Positions 63,336-64,000 of a DNA stretch of 64,000 bases are shown here, piece after piece. This DNA is from Mesorhizobium ventifaucium. Lineage in GTDB: Bacteria > Pseudomonadota > Alphaproteobacteria > Rhizobiales > Rhizobiaceae. Every line of letters begins with the position of its first letter. Within the stretch, counting starts at the first letter, position 1. The stretch lies in NCBI RefSeq assembly GCF_935822925.1, contig NZ_CAKXZS010000015.1, forward strand, positions 1 to 64,000. The letters run 5' to 3'. The position numbers were made by a program, and so were the translations under genes. Under the pieces are notes generated by a model. It was not told the origin of the DNA, ran no database searches, and saw only the letters and a list, made by a program, of their open reading frames with translations.

Positions 63336-64000
63336 TCACAGCGGATTTTCGGCATAGAACTCCAGCACCCGCTGCTTGAAGGTCTTGTCGCCGACGGCCA
63401 GCATATGGTCGCGGCCTTCGATGTGAAAGGCCCTGGCGTTCGGCATCAAGGCGGCCAGTTCTTCGGGCGAGCCGCCGATGTCGTCCTTGGTGCCGACGGC
63501 AATCAATGTCGGCTGGGCAATGCGCGCAATGTCGGCCTCGGCCAGCAATTCCCGCGAGGTGGCAATGCAGGCGGCCAGCGCCCGGCGGTCACTGCGGGTC
63601 TGATCGGCGAAGGCGCGAAACGAGCGGCCGCGCGGATGGCTGGTGGCATCAGGGTCGTCGGCCAGAAGGGCGGCGGCGATCGGATCCCAGTCGCCAACGC
63701 CGTCGACCATGCCGACGCCGAGACCGCCGAAGACCAGCGTCGCCACCTTGTCCGGATCGGAAAGCGCCAGGAAAGCCGATATCCGCGCGCCCATCGAATA
63801 GCCCATGACATGGGCGCGTTCGATGCCGAGATGGTTCAGCAACGCTGCCCCGTCGGAAGCCATTCTTGCCGGCGTATAATCTGCCTCTTGATAGCTCTTC
63901 GACGAGGCGCCATGGCCGCGATTGTCGAAGGCGATGGCGCGGTAGCCGGCATCGTTCAGCACCCTGAACCAGCCCGGCGACACCCAGTTGACGTAATGGG
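63336..64000 (-). CDS. Alpha/beta hydrolase, 5' end outside the window
   Basis: The visible 221 residues hold most of an alpha/beta-hydrolase fold. The segment GYRAIAFDNRGHGASSKSYQ is followed by the nucleophile elbow HVMGYSMGARISAFLAL, the acid in LIAVGTKDDIGGSPEEL and the catalytic His in IEGRDHMLAVGDKTF. The oxyanion-loop region near the N-terminus runs off the right edge. It resembles haloperoxidase-like or 3-oxoadipate enol-lactonase-like hydrolases; substrate open. Confidence 0.9.
   Translation of the reverse strand, partial: HYVNWVSPGWFRVLNDAGYRAIAFDNRGHGASSKSYQEADYTPARMASDGAALLNHLGIERAHVMGYSMGARISAFLALSDPDKVATLVFGGLGVGMVDGVGDWDPIAAALLADDPDATSHPRGRSFRAFADQTRSDRRALAACIATSRELLAEADIARIAQPTLIAVGTKDDIGGSPEELAALMPNARAFHIEGRDHMLAVGDKTFKQRVLEFYAENPL

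Overview
The window is chromosomal DNA of a GC-rich alphaproteobacterium of the order Hyphomicrobiales (Rhizobiales), most likely Mesorhizobium or a close relative. The evidence is the run dsbA - aroQ - accB - accC - aat - DUF2155 - NDUFA12-like, the BA14K, DUF3126 and BTLCP families, RIME-like palindromes, and the RNase E with a long acidic insert in its S1 domain. No replication, conjugation or nodulation genes are seen.

Layout. 1-3266: the 5' end of tuf, two genes on the opposite strand (an EamA transporter and a GFA protein), tRNA-Gly, tRNA-Tyr and rlmB. 3304-4641: a complete IS256-family insertion sequence with an 8-bp target duplication and a frameshifted transposase. 4723-9402: the glyoxylate (tartronate semialdehyde) pathway gcl-hyi-glxR with a divergent IclR regulator; gcl carries a frameshift. 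9464-11342: a YbaK-type editing protein, small envelope proteins and tRNA-Thr(UGU). 11267-15634: a likely genomic island in the tRNA-Thr gene, flanked by a near-perfect repeat of the tRNA 3' end. It holds a short ATP-dependent DNA ligase, several small exported or membrane proteins and a decayed ferritin-like gene, but no integrase. 16579-21862: a TetR regulator and a divergent polyamine-type ABC transporter operon ending in a metallo-beta-lactamase-fold hydrolase. 22359-36500: core genes nadK, a DEAD-box helicase, an OmpA lipoprotein, prfB with its programmed frameshift, PBP1A, an AmiC-type amidase and rne. 36651-50265: glsA, an aminotransferase, an M48 protease, dsbA, aroQ, accBC, aat, panBC, a phasin and an ArnT-like glycosyltransferase. 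50340-57251: GNAT, gatB, CBS, rhomboid, PAS, PilZ and transglutaminase-like genes. 57361-58891: a small accessory cluster with a HEPN-type protein. 58909-64000: gamma-carbonic anhydrase, DUF3126, cysE, an HD-like protein and the body of an alpha/beta hydrolase that runs off the right edge.

Five coding regions (transposase, gcl, a small membrane gene, rhomboid, HEPN) are each broken by what looks like one missing base, usually in a homopolymer. This may reflect real decay or a systematic sequence error and should be settled before any of them is called a pseudogene.

The most interesting candidates are the tRNA-Thr island, the HEPN cluster, three tandem 23-bp palindromic repeats in front of a small membrane protein at 15741-16067, and two secreted Cys-rich paralogues (12105-12461 and 26557-26943).
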